NCBI RefSeq assembly: GCF_003184185.1 | Contig: NZ_QHJG01000006.1 | Location: 62,001-126,000, forward strand | Direction: 5' to 3' | DNA from: Legionella qingyii | GTDB taxonomy: Bacteria > Pseudomonadota > Gammaproteobacteria > Legionellales > Legionellaceae | Length of the DNA stretch: 64,000 bases | Part shown: positions 1-8,421 of the stretch, piece by piece | Position numbering within the stretch: the first letter of the stretch is position 1 | Layout: each line of letters opens with the position of its first letter | Program-made: the position numbers and the translations under genes | The notes under the pieces: model-generated | What the model was told of the DNA's origin: nothing | The model's input: the letters and a program-made list of their open reading frames with translations, nothing else | Databases searched by the model: none

Positions 1-881
1 CCTTTATCTAAAATGACTTCAATAAAATAAGAGAATGGTTCTTTCACATAGAGCTGCAGGAGTAATTTTAATCGAGTTATATTTTCGGTATTTGCTAAAA
101 ATGTAGGAAAAATATCCGCGCTTAACGGACCTATAGAAATGAGTAGACTATTACTGTTCGATTTATACTGACTACCTAGATATGCTGTTTTGCTTAAGCA
201 ATGATTTTCTTTACCTATAAGACAATATTGCTCTTCAGGTATATCTTGCATTGACCGGAAAAATGAATAGACATTGAATGGTACTTTGAAGTAATCAGTT
301 AATAGATTCTGTAAACTCCAAATTGACTTGGTATCAGAAACCCAATGACTGGCATACCGTAATAGGTAATTGTAATCAGGTATTTTTTCGCGTACCTCTT
401 TGACTGCTAATCCAATAAATCCATAAAGTGCGTCTTTATAGAATTCATTATTTTGTTCAGAAAACTGTTCGAATAATCTGTTTTTTGACCATGCATCGTA
501 CAGCAGCTTGTAAAGTCTTTTATGAAGAATATCTAGTAAGCATTTCATTTCATCAGAATCCAGATCATTATCTTGGATTAATTGTTCCGTATAAAATGTA
601 GGTAAGGGAGAGGTTGTTCCATAAAGACTAAAAAAAGTGGCTGTCAGTGTAAATTGATTATCTTTTTGATTTTTTTGGATCTCATGAATATCTGTTTTAG
701 GGAAGGCTAAACTTAATAAAGGAATGATATCTAATGATCCTTTAAGCCCTTTTTTCGCTTCATAAGCCAAGAGATGGCTAATTAAGCGAATTGCCTGGTA
801 AAAATTAAAACTTTTAGGCTCAGTGAGTAGTTTATCTAAGATATTAAGCTCGGGTTGTTCAACCTCGGTTGCCATTTCCAT
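1..881 (-). CDS. tssG: TssG, T6SS baseplate component (partial, 3' end outside window)
   Basis: Open from an ATG at 881 (alternative ATG at 875) to the window edge without a stop, about 293 codons. The N-terminal part reads KSFNFYQAIRLI, the typical TssG (VasB/ImpH) opening, and later parts are the mixed aromatic/leucine-rich sequence of that family. TssG forms the wedge of the T6SS baseplate together with TssF and TssE. It overlaps the end of tssF by 46 bp, so translation is probably coupled. It is the sixth gene of the minus-strand operon that starts with tssB. The C-terminus lies beyond base 1 and cannot be judged. Confidence 0.85.
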   Translation of the reverse strand, partial: MEMATEVEQPELNILDKLLTEPKSFNFYQAIRLISHLLAYEAKKGLKGSLDIIPLLSLAFPKTDIHEIQKNQKDNQFTLTATFFSLYGTTSPLPTFYTEQLIQDNDLDSDEMKCLLDILHKRLYKLLYDAWSKNRLFEQFSEQNNEFYKDALYGFIGLAVKEVREKIPDYNYLLRYASHWVSDTKSIWSLQNLLTDYFKVPFNVYSFFRSMQDIPEEQYCLIGKENHCLSKTAYLGSQYKSNSNSLLISIGPLSADIFPTFLANTENITRLKLLLQLYVKEPFSYFIEVILDK

Positions 882-2560
882 ACCTCTTTAGTTCTTGCAT
901 TTTGCAAATGTAGTAGAGTAAATGTGTTGAAAGGCGCATTTGATCCAAAAAAAGCATCCATAATGCAGCCAAATAAATACATATCTCCAATGCATCTAAA
1001 GCAATCAGGGTCACAGATTAGGGTAATATGTGATCCTGGGATCATTTCTCCATAATAGAGGCGACGTGCTTTATCAACAATTATATTTTCGATCCCTTTT
1101 ATCCGGCTCATATTCAGTTGATAATTTTCTCCTTTTTCATAGATGTATAAATTAAAAATATGCTTCAGGTGATTTTTATCTAAGAGTTGAAGTAAATTAA
1201 GCGCCAATAGGGACTGAAAGTTCCAGATTAAACCGCGATCATAAGTTGGGACCAAAAACGATGATGGCGGAATAAGATTGGTGTAAGTCAGATTCTCAGG
1301 TGAGCTGTCCGTAGGTAATATAATATCACCTTTATCCAGGAGCCTGGTTAAAGCGCCATTACTACATACGAGTTCAATTGATAGAGTTTCATCAACAGGA
1401 AACTCCTTCTCAAAATCATAAAAAAAACTAATATAGGTATTTCGACCCGGCCCAGTAACAGAAGGTCTGTGGTGATAAATATATTTATAATTTAGATTGA
1501 GTTCTTGATTAAAATTTAATAAGTGATCGTATTCGATCCGTTTCCTTTCCTGTTGGCGATAACCGGTAACCTGCTTTACATCATAGACTGAATAGTTTTC
1601 ATTGAAATCATTACTGGGAATAATTTGATAGTCGGGCTGCTTATGATCAAGGTAAATGGGTTCTGCATGATGAGAAAACAAATTAATTATGGGTACGGCA
1701 TGCAAGACCAATTGAAAATTATCTAAATTAGCCGCCCATGGAGGCGCTTCGCCTAACTCAAAGTTGATTTTAAAATCAAACCCATCCGTTTCTTTTTGCC
1801 ATTGTTCCAAGCCGATTAAACGAAGAAATAGAAATTTATAGGGTTGATGGAGATACTCATATAAAACCCGATGAGGATGATGAATGTTAGGAGGTGCTGG
1901 GTATAAAGTTTCTTCATTTTCGAATGCACACGGTTGTAGATGCTCAGGTGATAAAACCAGTTTATCTTCTCCAGGTGCTTCAATGGTAATTCTGCGTACA
2001 TATCGCTGAAGTAAATAAAAGGTATTGCTGGCATCATGCCAATTCTGATTAATAAAAAAGCGTAGGGAAGATGCTTGCCAATTTTTCAAGGTGATGCCGC
2101 AAAGATGACAATTAATTTCGATCTGACTTACGCCACTTATTGTGTCTTGAAAATTAATGTCTGTAATTATTACAGGTTCAACGGTGATGGGTACTGCAGT
2201 GCGAAAGAGGCACTTTACATCATTAATCGGGATTGATGCTAACTCAGTCCCTTTAGGCACCATGAGGGCCTCTCCCAAGTTGGCCTTAGGAATAAACTGG
2301 ATCACTGACGTGCTTGGTACTGGTTTTGAGTACTGAGAAAAAAATAACTGTGTTAAATCATCTACCATGCCTGGTAGTTTTTCATCAATTACCATCCGTA
2401 CCTGGCTCGTAAGAAAAGCAACTCCTTCCAGGATGCGTTCAACATCGGGATCAGTACTTTGCTCTCTGAGCAGAGGGGCAATTGCAGGATAATGCTCGGC
2501 ATATTCTCTGGCGAGCTTTCTTATTTTATTTAATTCATTCTGGTAGTAATCGATTATCAT
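836..2560 (-). CDS. tssF: TssF, T6SS baseplate component
   Basis: 574 residues, usual size for TssF (VasA/ImpG). The N-terminus MIIDYYQNELNKIRKLAREY and the nearby DPDVERILEGVAFL segment are family hallmarks. TssF forms, with TssG, the wedge of the T6SS baseplate on which sheath and tube are built. The ATG at 2560 is preceded by an AAGGT-type ribosome site. The gene starts 14 bp after the tssE stop and overlaps tssG, so it sits inside one operon. No truncation or frameshift seen. Confidence 0.92.
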   Translation of the reverse strand: MIIDYYQNELNKIRKLAREYAEHYPAIAPLLREQSTDPDVERILEGVAFLTSQVRMVIDEKLPGMVDDLTQLFFSQYSKPVPSTSVIQFIPKANLGEALMVPKGTELASIPINDVKCLFRTAVPITVEPVIITDINFQDTISGVSQIEINCHLCGITLKNWQASSLRFFINQNWHDASNTFYLLQRYVRRITIEAPGEDKLVLSPEHLQPCAFENEETLYPAPPNIHHPHRVLYEYLHQPYKFLFLRLIGLEQWQKETDGFDFKINFELGEAPPWAANLDNFQLVLHAVPIINLFSHHAEPIYLDHKQPDYQIIPSNDFNENYSVYDVKQVTGYRQQERKRIEYDHLLNFNQELNLNYKYIYHHRPSVTGPGRNTYISFFYDFEKEFPVDETLSIELVCSNGALTRLLDKGDIILPTDSSPENLTYTNLIPPSSFLVPTYDRGLIWNFQSLLALNLLQLLDKNHLKHIFNLYIYEKGENYQLNMSRIKGIENIIVDKARRLYYGEMIPGSHITLICDPDCFRCIGDMYLFGCIMDAFFGSNAPFNTFTLLHLQNARTKEVWKWQPRLNNPSLIS

Positions 2561-2574
2561 GTCTCTACCTTGAT

Positions 2575-2994
2575 TTACAACGTAACAAGTACGCGACCTT
2601 TACTTGTTAAAATAGTAGTAAAGAAAACCTTGAGGCCATCATATGACTTGTTCAAATGCGCTAAAATATCACAGGTAATGATTTGCTTGCCTGGATCAAT
2701 TAAGATTTTAGACACTTGTACAGACTCCAGGCGCGGTTCATAACGAAGAATGGTTTCCTCCAAATGAGTCCTCAGCTCTTCTTGATAAGCAAACGAATAA
2801 TCCTCAACTAGAGTTGGTAATTCGGATAATCCATATTCCCTGTCAATCGGGGCACTACCTTGTCTCGTAGATAGTATTTTTTCAATATGGTCGCGTATGG
2901 ATTCAAGTAATATCGATGAATCCATTTTGGCTGACAAAGGAGATCCTTGACGAGCATAACGACGTACTCGTTCAGTTAAACGCTCTGCTCTCAT
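2575..2994 (-). CDS. tssE: TssE, gp25-like T6SS baseplate protein
   Basis: 139 residues, the normal length for the gp25/TssE lysozyme-like fold family, which has lost lysozyme activity and links baseplate to sheath. The segment REYGLSELPTL corresponds to the conserved gp25 core (about residues 50-60), and the ESIRDHIEKILSTRQG helix before it is typical. Its ATG overlaps the stop codon of the upstream hcp-like gene by one base (TAATG), implying translational coupling. Confidence 0.9.
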   Translation of the reverse strand: MRAERLTERVRRYARQGSPLSAKMDSSILLESIRDHIEKILSTRQGSAPIDREYGLSELPTLVEDYSFAYQEELRTHLEETILRYEPRLESVQVSKILIDPGKQIITCDILAHLNKSYDGLKVFFTTILTSKGRVLVTL

Positions 2995-3539
2995 TAACCA
3001 ACCCGCATTAATTTAGTTAAATCCCAACCGAATTCTTGATTATTCTTTTTATCCATTACTTTATAAATTGTTGGACGCATGTCCACAATAAATAATGGGC
3101 CTGCTGGATGCGAGTAGGCATAATCTACCTCGAGTACTTTGGCATTTTCCAAGGTGATCTCGACAGCTACTTCAACCTCGCCTGAAGCACTGGAACGCAG
3201 GCAATGGATGAGGGCTGTATTTATATTTTCACCTGTGAATATACTTTGAGTATGAGGAACAACGCCTGCTTGATCCCATAATCCAGTAAGGCGAAAATAT
3301 TTGCAATCGGGAACGCCGATCAGTTGGTTTTGCGCATCGAATGCTCGAGTGATGCGTTGTTTGAAGTCCAGGAGAGCGACCCAACCCTCATATCCTTTTA
3401 CAGTACTGCCTCCTTTGACAACGCCTGAGGCTTGAGTGGTTATTTTTGCCATTAACTTATACTGAGTTCTGGCAACTTCACTGTCTGGGAGTATAGGTAA
3501 CATGGCTATGTCATGTCCATCACTTTCTCTTGAAGCCAC
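2994..3539 (-). CDS. Hcp-like T6SS tube protein (divergent TssD)
   Basis: 181 residues, GTG start at 3539 with AAGGAGA eight bases upstream. It lies between tssC and tssE, the usual place for hcp. The C-terminal half (EVAVEITLENAKVLEVDYAY) resembles the Hcp strand pattern of a LENA-type motif followed by a strand bearing aromatic residues, and a W near the end matches the closing strand. The N-terminal 20 residues look like an extension. Hcp hexamers stack to form the expelled inner tube. Assignment rests on context plus weak sequence similarity, so it is less sure than its neighbours. Confidence 0.68.
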   Translation of the reverse strand: MASRESDGHDIAMLPILPDSEVARTQYKLMAKITTQASGVVKGGSTVKGYEGWVALLDFKQRITRAFDAQNQLIGVPDCKYFRLTGLWDQAGVVPHTQSIFTGENINTALIHCLRSSASGEVEVAVEITLENAKVLEVDYAYSHPAGPLFIVDMRPTIYKVMDKKNNQEFGWDLTKLMRVG

Positions 3540-3541
3540 TT

Positions 3542-5017
3542 TTATTCTCCTTGTATAAGATCTAGACTACCAGTTAATTGGAGTGTGATATACGCCCCCA
3601 TGAATTTGAAATGAGGACGAACAATTAATACACATTTATACCATCCAGGTTCGCCAGGAACATCCTCTACATTGACTTTGGCAAGCCTCAATGGTTTTTT
3701 TGCTCTGACTTCGGGGACTGGATTATCCATATCAACAACATAACCATTAATCCAGGTATTCAATTCACGTTCTATATCATCACGTTCTTTGGCTAGACCA
3801 ATTTTTTCACGTTGTATTACTTTTAAGTAATGAGCAAGTCGGCAAATTATAAACATATAAGGAAATTGGGTTCCTAAACTATAATTCGTTTGTGCTGTTT
3901 TACCTTCAGGGGTATCTGGAAAATGCTTTGCTTTTTGGATTGAGTTAGCAGAGAAAAATGCAGCATTATCTGCACCCTTACGCATGGTGAGTGGAATAAA
4001 TCCTTGTTCAGACAATTCATATTCACGTCGTTCTGAAATGAGTAATTCTGTTGGGATTTTTAATTGAATTTCACCCATTGCTTCAAAAAAGTATGAAGGT
4101 AAATTCTCAACAGCCCCTCCGCCTTGGGGACCAATAATATTGACGCACCAACGATATTTAGCGAAACTCTGAGATAAGCATCCAGCAAAAGCAAAAGCAC
4201 TGTTTCCCCAACAAAAAGCATTTTCACCGGAACTTACATTTTCCTCGTAATTAAACGTACGAACACCATAAGTGTCTTTACCATAAGGCATCCGCAACAT
4301 AAACCGAGGTAGAACCAGACCTATATAACGAGCATCTTCAGATTCACGCAGGCTGTGCCAGGGAATGTAAACAGGGCTTTCAAATATTGCTTCAATGTCA
4401 TTCAAATGTGGCAACTCAGACATAGATTTGATGTTGAAAAACTCCGGGCTTGCTGCGGCAATAAAAGGAGCATGTGCCATGGCGCAAACTGCAGCGATAT
4501 TTCTGAGTAAGGTTACATCTTTGTAACTTGGGCCAAATGAATAATTTCCGATGATGGCACCATAAGGCCTACCACCAAACTGTCCATACTCTTTCGTATA
4601 AACTTGTTTATATAAGCCGGACTTAGGTATTTCAGGTGCATCAATAAAATCATCAAAAAGCTCATCTTTTGATACATGAATGAACTCCACCAGGCTGTTT
4701 TCGCGGAAATCTGTGCGATCAACCAAGTACTTCAAGCTACGCCATGTTGATTCAAGTTTTTGAAATTCGGGATTATGGAGAATCTCATCCATTTGAGCAG
4801 ATAACTGTTTATCCAGACTTGCGATAATGTCATCAACCAAAGCAGGAGTTACTGTTTCATCAGTAAGTTTGCTTTCGACAATATTGTCTATAAAAGCGAG
4901 CAATCCTTTCTGAGTGAGGGCATACTGTTCCTCATCATCAGTAATATTCGTTCCAGCAAATAATTTTTGCAGAGATTTTTCTTCTTTCTTCTTAGCGTTA
5001 TCTTGTGCATCAGCCAT
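3542..5017 (-). CDS. tssC: TssC, T6SS contractile sheath large subunit
   Basis: 491 residues, standard length for TssC (VipB/ImpC). Family signatures include LESTWRSLKYLVDRTDF (about 87-103), GQFGGRPYGAIIGNYSFG (about 145-162), the SELPHLNDIEAIF segment and the C-terminal PGEPGWYKCVLIVRPHFKFMGA. TssC pairs with TssB to build the sheath whose contraction drives the tube. An AAGGAGA ribosome site precedes the ATG at 5017. It follows tssB by 33 bp and ends 2 bp before the hcp-like gene. Confidence 0.95.
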   Translation of the reverse strand: MADAQDNAKKKEEKSLQKLFAGTNITDDEEQYALTQKGLLAFIDNIVESKLTDETVTPALVDDIIASLDKQLSAQMDEILHNPEFQKLESTWRSLKYLVDRTDFRENSLVEFIHVSKDELFDDFIDAPEIPKSGLYKQVYTKEYGQFGGRPYGAIIGNYSFGPSYKDVTLLRNIAAVCAMAHAPFIAAASPEFFNIKSMSELPHLNDIEAIFESPVYIPWHSLRESEDARYIGLVLPRFMLRMPYGKDTYGVRTFNYEENVSSGENAFCWGNSAFAFAGCLSQSFAKYRWCVNIIGPQGGGAVENLPSYFFEAMGEIQLKIPTELLISERREYELSEQGFIPLTMRKGADNAAFFSANSIQKAKHFPDTPEGKTAQTNYSLGTQFPYMFIICRLAHYLKVIQREKIGLAKERDDIERELNTWINGYVVDMDNPVPEVRAKKPLRLAKVNVEDVPGEPGWYKCVLIVRPHFKFMGAYITLQLTGSLDLIQGE

Positions 5018-5050
5018 GGCTGTCTCCTTGATTCAGCGACTCGATACTGC

Positions 5051-5539
5051 TTATTTTTTGTCTTTAATTTCTTTGACCAGTTCTTCGCGTGCTGCGGAAT
5101 CTTTAACGATCGCATCCAATCTGCGTCGAAATTCTGGAATATTACCAAGAGGTCCCTTCAGTGCTTTTAGCGCTTCGCGTATCTCAAACAGTTTTTGTAA
5201 CTGAGGGACTTGATGTAGAATCCCATCCGGATCGAAATCTCTCATCGTTTCAAACTTAAGATCAACACTTACGGTGTCGTCTTTGTTTTTACTAAAACGA
5301 TTCGGTACGCGAACGGATAATTTGATGTTGTGTTCTTTTAGCACATCATTAAAATTATCTTTATTGATATTTACTGTTCGTCGTTTTTCTAAAGGGGTAT
5401 TTATTCCACCAGGATAGAACTCTCCCAGAACGAGTTGGCGTAAAGGAAGTTCAATTTCCTCTTCAACACCTTCAATGAGGGCTTTATAAACAATATTAAT
5501 GCGTTCTTTAGGAGCGACAGACTGTTCCTTATTAGTCAT
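5051..5539 (-). CDS. tssB: TssB, T6SS contractile sheath small subunit
   Basis: 162 residues, as expected for TssB (VipA/ImpB). The N-terminus (VAPKERINIVYKA), the ELPLRQLVLGEF strand and FDPDGILHQVPQLQKLFEIR are diagnostic. TssB and TssC interlock as the sheath protomer. It is the first gene of the minus-strand T6SS operon; AAGGAA lies eight bases before the ATG. The 166 bp upstream (5540-5705) are AT-rich and separate it from vgrG, so a promoter for the structural operon may lie there. Confidence 0.94.
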   Translation of the reverse strand: MTNKEQSVAPKERINIVYKALIEGVEEEIELPLRQLVLGEFYPGGINTPLEKRRTVNINKDNFNDVLKEHNIKLSVRVPNRFSKNKDDTVSVDLKFETMRDFDPDGILHQVPQLQKLFEIREALKALKGPLGNIPEFRRRLDAIVKDSAAREELVKEIKDKK

Positions 5540-5705
5540 TTTTTATTTCCTTATCAAAGGGATGATAAAATAAAAAAAACTTCTCATATATAATTTAAGC
5601 TAGCATAAATCCCCAAATTTGCAAAATTATTCGATGTAATTATTAATTAAGTGGCTGAAATTGATAATAAATCTCGAGCATGTCAAATAGGTCCTTACAT
5701 ATCTA

Positions 5706-8207
5706 TTAGTCCTCGTCATATTTAGCTTCATATTTAGGGATTGACATTCCTTGGCCTAATAGTTGGTACTTCGCCGCCAATGATGTAAAATAACCCCCAT
5801 AAGATATTGTTGGGTAAATAGCCGATTGTTTTGCTATCGCTATGCCTCCCTTGACTTTCCCCACCCCGGTCTTTATTTTCTCAGTTATGGGCTCCGTTTT
5901 CTCAACTAAGGAAGATGCTTTGCCAATGAGTGGCTCTATTTCTGATTTAAATGCGCTACCCATGTCAACAAACGCGTCCGCTGCCGCTGTAAATCCTTGT
6001 TTGGCAGAACTCCATGTGGCTATCCCCGCCGCGTATAGAGGCGAACTTTTTGCTGCCTTCATAGCTGCATCTGCCATAACTTGAGCCATTGCGACAGCTT
6101 TTAAGGGGCCTGCAGGTTCTCCACCTGTAGCACCTAATTCCATCATAGGGCCACCCGATATATTGCCCAATATATTGACGTCAGCACTTGCTAAATTTAT
6201 TGTCGCGTTAGTAGCCAACGTGATCGCCGCTTCTGATACAAGATCAATAGTAGGGGCGGTGATGGTAATTCCCTCTTCAGTGATGGTAATTGAAGAGGCT
6301 CCCACGGTAAGTGAAATAGATACCTCTGCTTCCTGCATAATATCGGGTGCTGTTTTCAAACTTGTCGAGGTATCTTGTTCATATCGCCAACCACCGCCTA
6401 ATTTTACTTGAAAACCCGATGTAGAGTCGATTATTGCACCAGTTCTTGAAACAAAATCGAGTCCAAGCACGGAAACGGAACGAGCGCCATAGCAAGAGTA
6501 ATAGTCAGCGCCATAAATGGTGTTCGACGAGGTGCCCGAAACACTCATCATATGATCTCCCCCAACACTCACCGCGTGATGATTAGCTATATCAGTAACC
6601 GAGTTTTTTCCAATACTCTGATATATGTTATTGTCTGTTCTGAGACAATAGCCGGCATCTAATTGTGAGTTAAATACATTATCAGTACCGAGTACCATCG
6701 TCGTATTATTGTTCGTTGTGGAAAATTGTATTCCTTTTGTCTTACCATCCTGTTCGTTTATGATGAATACATTGTTTTCTTTTGTGTACAGCCCCATATA
6801 ATTTTGGCTATTAGAGGTAATGATGTTTCGATGAGTGGAGTTGCTCACTGCCCCAAGTATAATCGGCAAGTCTGGATTACCAAATTGAAAACCGATTACC
6901 ACCTCATCGCCTTTACGAAGCGGCATATCAAATGCGTATTGATCGCCAATGTATGACTCCATTTTCCGCACCCAGGCAGAGCCTTTTCCTGGACTGTCAT
7001 CACTCATTGCAAAGCGAAATTTATACATTCCTTTGCTATTAATTTGTACCGTATCATCATTTCCTTCATGATCAATAAACGCAGGAAATAAGCCATGAAT
7101 ACGGGGGATACTCTCCTGTAGGGCAGTCCTGTAAGCAATCGATTTATCAATGGCTCGATATTCGCATTTGAAATAATCCTCGGGAGAATGCTCTTCTCCT
7201 GAATGAAGGGATAAAAATGAACCTTTTTGTGAGCCTCTGTAGGTACTTTCAATAATCAACATTGGAATATTTAATGAGGCAATTTTGAAATTTTGGTGAT
7301 GAATTATAGTACCTGGAATGATGAGCGAACCTGAAGAAATGCCTGTTAGAATTTCTTTTGTACATTTATAACTTTCACTAATAAAATTCGCGATTTGCTG
7401 GTTTTCTTTATTACTTTTAATGTTTTCTGTCCAAAACGATACTTCACCAGAACCTTGTGGATCGATTATCGCTTTCGAGGTATAGGGTTTGGATGATTGT
7501 GCATGATTGTATGATTTTACAGTGACTTTCTGTGGAAGAGCCTTGGTGGTAAGTTGAAAATTATAAACTAGATTTGCAGTGGGGTTCTTTTCACTGGCCA
7601 AGGTGTAGGACTGATAATAAATTTCGTTAATATCCTGGTTGTTTTTTAGCGTTGAGTTGCTGTCTGTAATCACCAGTATTTCGCCACTTTTATCTTGACT
7701 AAAATAATAAAATAGACCCTCACGCTCCATCCAGCGTGAAATAAAATTCCAGTCCGCTTCATTATACTGAAAAATAAACGCTTTGGGCTGGTGCTCCATC
7801 ATCAAATCTAATTCAACTTGTGTAATTCCATTTTTATCTAATATCTTTTTAATAATCTGGGGAATCGATTTCTTAAGAAAAATTTCATTTTGTTTTGTAT
7901 GTTGCAAGCGATTAACTTTGGGCATTAGGCTAATTTTGTACCTATAGTACTCATCGATCCCATCAAGCTGTGTAAAGGATACAACCTCTCCATGCAGAGG
8001 AGTCGTTCCACTTATTTTTTTAGGGAAGATTAATTGTGCTTTTTGATTGATTACTTGTTTTGCCAGAATTAAGCTTTTGCTCACAAATTCTATATTAAAC
8101 TGATATAACTCAGAAATAGCCTGTTTGCCTTCGAATTCTAAAACAATGATTTCGGACGTGTTAGCTCCTGGAATTTCTAGTTGAGGCATCACTATTTGGG
8201 TTTTCAT
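5706..8207 (-). CDS. vgrG: VgrG, T6SS spike protein with C-terminal helical extension
   Basis: 833 residues from the ATG at 8207, chosen because AGGAG lies six bases upstream (a GTG two codons earlier is possible). Order: gp27-like phage GPD domain (about 1-380, with FQYNEADWNFISRWMEREGL), gp5 OB-fold (RIHGLFPAFIDHEGNDDTVQ onward), then a beta-helix needle with short repetitive strands (about 470-690). A further ~135 residues follow, alanine/lysine-rich and apparently helical, which core VgrGs lack. VgrG tips the Hcp tube and carries effectors. The extension could be a cargo domain or a PAAR/effector docking segment; no catalytic motif is visible. Confidence 0.93.
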   Translation of the reverse strand: MKTQIVMPQLEIPGANTSEIIVLEFEGKQAISELYQFNIEFVSKSLILAKQVINQKAQLIFPKKISGTTPLHGEVVSFTQLDGIDEYYRYKISLMPKVNRLQHTKQNEIFLKKSIPQIIKKILDKNGITQVELDLMMEHQPKAFIFQYNEADWNFISRWMEREGLFYYFSQDKSGEILVITDSNSTLKNNQDINEIYYQSYTLASEKNPTANLVYNFQLTTKALPQKVTVKSYNHAQSSKPYTSKAIIDPQGSGEVSFWTENIKSNKENQQIANFISESYKCTKEILTGISSGSLIIPGTIIHHQNFKIASLNIPMLIIESTYRGSQKGSFLSLHSGEEHSPEDYFKCEYRAIDKSIAYRTALQESIPRIHGLFPAFIDHEGNDDTVQINSKGMYKFRFAMSDDSPGKGSAWVRKMESYIGDQYAFDMPLRKGDEVVIGFQFGNPDLPIILGAVSNSTHRNIITSNSQNYMGLYTKENNVFIINEQDGKTKGIQFSTTNNNTTMVLGTDNVFNSQLDAGYCLRTDNNIYQSIGKNSVTDIANHHAVSVGGDHMMSVSGTSSNTIYGADYYSCYGARSVSVLGLDFVSRTGAIIDSTSGFQVKLGGGWRYEQDTSTSLKTAPDIMQEAEVSISLTVGASSITITEEGITITAPTIDLVSEAAITLATNATINLASADVNILGNISGGPMMELGATGGEPAGPLKAVAMAQVMADAAMKAAKSSPLYAAGIATWSSAKQGFTAAADAFVDMGSAFKSEIEPLIGKASSLVEKTEPITEKIKTGVGKVKGGIAIAKQSAIYPTISYGGYFTSLAAKYQLLGQGMSIPKYEAKYDED

Positions 8208-8421
8208 TAACACTCCTGTGCCTTGAAATGGTTAGGACTTCTAATGATGATGACAATATCGAAGTACTCTTGCGCCTGTCAAGCGGCATACTTTTGTTAA
8301 TCCAGCTGATTCATTAATATCACTTTTTTTAATTTTACAACATTGACAATAAATTTTTCATCCATCATATTGTCATCAACTTGTTAAAGTTGATGTGCCG
8401 CATCAGGATTACTCTTCAAAG
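8208..8421. promoter_or_regulatory. Divergent intergenic region between vgrG and the cargo operon
   Basis: About 214 bp separate the vgrG start from the divergent DUF2169 gene. It is AT-rich and must hold promoters in both directions, but I cannot point to convincing -35/-10 pairs or an enhancer site for RpoN. No other gene is visible in it. Confidence 0.4.
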
